This document shows, one piece after another, positions 5,313 to 7,150 of a stretch of DNA of 7,150 nt. The stretch comes from Candidatus Methanoperedentaceae archaeon. GTDB lineage: Archaea > Halobacteriota > Methanosarcinia > Methanosarcinales > Methanoperedenaceae. Every line of letters starts with the position of its first letter. Positions within the stretch are counted from its first letter, which is position 1. Location of the stretch: assembly GCA_027371625.1 (NCBI GenBank), contig DAHXMQ010000352.1, forward strand, positions 1-7,150, read 5' to 3'. The position numbers and the translations under genes were made by a program. The notes under the pieces were generated by a model, which did no database searches, was not told the DNA's origin, and was given only the letters and a program-made list of their open reading frames with translations.

Positions 5313-6476
5313 CTACTCCCCCGGATAAAGCGGCGACAGCGCCCTCAATCTCGCAACAACCTTCGGCACACACTCAAGAACATAATCAACATCCTCTTCA
5401 TTATTGCCTCTCCCAAGCGTAAGCACAAGCGAGCCATGCGCCTCCTCATGCCTCAGTCCCATTGCAATGAGCACATGCGAGGGCTCAAGCGTCTTTGAGG
5501 AGCAGGCGGAGCCCGTGCTTGCAGTAATCCCCATCTCATTGAGCTGGAGTATTATGCTCTCGCCTTCTATGAAGCTGAACCTGAAGCTTGCATTGTTGGG
5601 AAGCCTCTTTGTCCTGCTGCCTGTGAGATATGTATATTTCATTTTAAGAATATTGTCTATCAGCCTGTCCCGCATCCTGATAAGCCGTGCGCCTTCGGGA
5701 AGCAGCTCCGCTTGAGCAATTTCCGAGGCTTTCCCCATACCAACAATGCCAGGAATATTCTCAGAGCCGCTTCTCATACCAGACTCCTGCCCTCCTCCGA
5801 GCATGGAAGGCATTATTCTTACGCCCTGTCTGATATAGAGCGCCCCAACCCCTTTCGGACCGTACATATCATTGGAAGAGATGGTGAGAAGGTCGATATG
5901 TTCATCCTCGGCATTGACAGGCACCTTACCGACTGCTGCCGTCCCATCCACGTGGAAAAGTATCTTGCTATCCGATGCGATCTCGCCTATTTCCCTTATC
6001 GGCTGCACCGTTCCCACTTCGCCATTTGCGTACATCACCGAAATGAGAATTGTTTTCTCCGTTATCGCATTTTTTATCTGTTCTGCGTTCACCAGCCCGT
6101 CTTTATCCACAGGAATATGCGTGACCTCAAACCCACTCCTCTGCAAATCTTTCAGAGGATTCATCACAGACATGTGCTCGACTGAAGTTGTTATGATATG
6201 ATTACCTTTGTCCTTATACCGCATTGCAGCGCCACGCAGGGCAAGGTTATTGGATTCTGTGGCGCAGGAAGTGAATATAATGCTTTTTGAACTCTGCGCG
6301 CCGATCAGGCTTGCAACTTCTGAGCGGGCAGCTTCAAGTTCTCTTTTGGCTTTCCTGCCGTTCGAATGGAGCGAGGAAGGGTTGCCGATATCCTTACCAA
6401 AATACGGCATCATGGCTTCAAGCACCCTCGAATCGACAGGCGATGCCGAGCCGTTATCCATGTAAACCTGTCTCAT
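5313..6476 (-). CDS. iscS: IscS-like protein of the Archaeoglobus type, lacking the PLP lysine
   Basis: A 387-residue class V aminotransferase-fold protein of the NifS/IscS family. Kept: CATESNN (71-77), the PLP-stacking H101 in SVEHMS, D177 in HVDGT, GGGQESGMRSGSEN (227-240), and the sulfur-carrying C325 in TGSACSSKTLEPSHVL. The Schiff-base lysine, normally the K of SxHK, is D203 in SSNDMYGPKG, with the preceding H as N202; the glutamine of the VDATQ motif is A180. A. fulgidus IscS has the same K-to-D change and is reported to lack desulfurase activity, its cysteine serving as a ligand for an Fe2S2 cluster with IscU. A similar scaffold role is inferred here. I choose the ATG at 6476: it overlaps the upstream stop (ATGA), has AAGGAT 5 nt upstream, and aligns with family N-termini. 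An in-frame ATG at 6512 would add 12 non-conserved residues. No iscU lies next to it downstream. Confidence 0.9.
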   Translation of the reverse strand: MRQVYMDNGSASPVDSRVLEAMMPYFGKDIGNPSSLHSNGRKAKRELEAARSEVASLIGAQSSKSIIFTSCATESNNLALRGAAMRYKDKGNHIITTSVEHMSVMNPLKDLQRSGFEVTHIPVDKDGLVNAEQIKNAITEKTILISVMYANGEVGTVQPIREIGEIASDSKILFHVDGTAAVGKVPVNAEDEHIDLLTISSNDMYGPKGVGALYIRQGVRIMPSMLGGGQESGMRSGSENIPGIVGMGKASEIAQAELLPEGARLIRMRDRLIDNILKMKYTYLTGSRTKRLPNNASFRFSFIEGESIILQLNEMGITASTGSACSSKTLEPSHVLIAMGLRHEEAHGSLVLTLGRGNNEEDVDYVLECVPKVVARLRALSPLYPGE

Positions 6477-7150
6477 TTTATCCTTACCCTGCTGTCTATG
6501 ACCGATATGCACTGCTGCAATTCATGCCTTTTTAATTCAACATCTTGTTTAAGTGATGCAAGATGCTCTTTTGATATTCCAAGTTCTTTTTCAAGGGCAG
6601 TAAGTTTCTCATGTAGCTCCGCAATTACCTTCGTCAGACATGTTTCTTCGTTGGCTACGTTCAATCTTGCCATCTCATCTTTTTTCCTTTCTATATCCGT
6701 AACAAGCGCCTTATATTCATCCTTGTATAATCCGATGGATGATATTACATGCTCTGTCTGTTCAAGGATTTTACTGGTTTTGTCAGGCGCAAGGTTGAGT
6801 ACTCCGCTTCCAACTATTTTTTGGAATTCAACAAAGAAATCAGGATATACTTTAACAGGGTCTGATAGGCAAAAATTTAACCCCTCTTTGTGCTGCGGTT
6901 TTAGTGTATAACGCCCGCTGTCGCTTAACTGCTTGAGCCTCCCAAGGGCTTTGCTCAGAGGCGAGATAAGCCCCCTGATTTCGGATTCTTTTCTTCTTGC
7001 ATTTTCTTCAATCGACGCAAGTTCATTCCTTAAATTTACATACTGTTTCCAGTGTTCATTTTCTTTGAGATTGACAAGAGTTTTTTGTTTCTCTTCGAGA
7101 TCATTTTTCAAAATGGCAATCTTTTCCTGTTTTTCTTTTATTTCTTTTTC
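6473..7150 (-). CDS. Coiled-coil protein of unknown function (N-terminus outside window)
   Basis: The reading frame is open from the right window edge, so the start lies beyond 7150; 225 residues are visible. A TTG at 7109-7111 is internal, because the frame continues 13 more charged residues (EKEIKEKQEKIAI) to the edge. The visible part is two long charged heptad segments, at about residues 1-60 and 150-215, flanking a compact middle (about 65-140, with SGRYTLKPQHKEGL and PDFFVEFQKIV). It has no signal peptide, membrane helix or catalytic motif that I can see. Its TGA overlaps the iscS ATG (ATGA at 6473-6476), so the two are almost certainly cotranscribed and translationally coupled. I do not recognise the family. 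Its missing upstream part could hold another domain, for example an SMC/Rad50-like or membrane domain. Confidence 0.75.
   Translation of the reverse strand, partial: EKEIKEKQEKIAILKNDLEEKQKTLVNLKENEHWKQYVNLRNELASIEENARRKESEIRGLISPLSKALGRLKQLSDSGRYTLKPQHKEGLNFCLSDPVKVYPDFFVEFQKIVGSGVLNLAPDKTSKILEQTEHVISSIGLYKDEYKALVTDIERKKDEMARLNVANEETCLTKVIAELHEKLTALEKELGISKEHLASLKQDVELKRHELQQCISVIDSRVRIK

Noticed and set aside
5712..6201. Overlapping plus-strand frames of 109-157 residues opposite iscS
   Set aside because: They are shadows of the strongly conserved IscS coding sequence on the minus strand.
6477..6512. Longer iscS start at 6512 adding 12 residues
   Set aside because: The added residues do not match family N-termini and would lengthen the overlap with the upstream gene; the ATG at 6476 has the ATGA overlap and a purine-rich site.
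1..7150. tRNA, rRNA or other structured RNA genes
   Set aside because: I saw no cloverleaf with a T-loop consensus and no conserved rRNA segment in the intergenic stretches on either strand.

Overview
The window looks archaeal, most likely from the Methanosarcinales/Archaeoglobi side of the Euryarchaeota. This rests on TATA-box promoters, T-run termination, an IscS of the Archaeoglobus fulgidus type (PLP lysine replaced by aspartate) and a coupled start with the modest purine-rich leader AAGGAT. The exact genus is inference; a Methanoperedens-like (ANME-2d) genome would fit.

Layout. 1-482: a gene-poor, scrambled edge. Positions 1-94 are a perfect inverted copy of an internal piece of the methyltransferase gene (978-1071). 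The copy is fused at position 95 to a decayed ATP-cone domain on the minus strand, a relic of a ribonucleotide-reductase-type gene. Next come a small hairpin and three copies of a 12-bp TGTCCGAAAAGT motif. 483-3601: an AT-rich two-gene block on the minus strand. The upstream gene encodes a dCTP-deaminase/dUTPase-fold protein with a C-terminal membrane anchor and a lost catalytic glutamate. The downstream gene encodes a 797-residue fusion of a PD-(D/E)XK nuclease domain to a beta-class, probably N4-cytosine, DNA methyltransferase. 3602-3950: a regulatory intergenic region with more TGTCCGAAAAGT motifs, a 14-bp repeat shared with the left flank, and several TATA boxes. 3951-5162: a DEAD-box RNA helicase on the plus strand, ending in a hairpin and T-run. 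5313-7150, minus strand: a coiled-coil protein (partial, entering from the right edge), translationally coupled by an ATGA overlap to an IscS-like protein.

How it fits together. The right half (helicase, IscS-like scaffold, coiled-coil protein) reads as ordinary chromosome with higher GC. The AT-rich left block looks like an inserted accessory module, probably a defence module: a single-chain restriction-modification candidate plus a membrane-tethered nucleotide-binding protein, bracketed by matching short repeats. The inverted 94-bp methyltransferase segment ends inside the region next to the target-recognition domain. If it is real, and not an assembly fold-back, recombination between the copies could swap the C-terminal half of the enzyme. 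The strongest points for follow-up are the deaminase-fold protein with E-to-S and a membrane anchor, the invertible-segment hypothesis, the flanking repeats, and the desulfurase-dead IscS.
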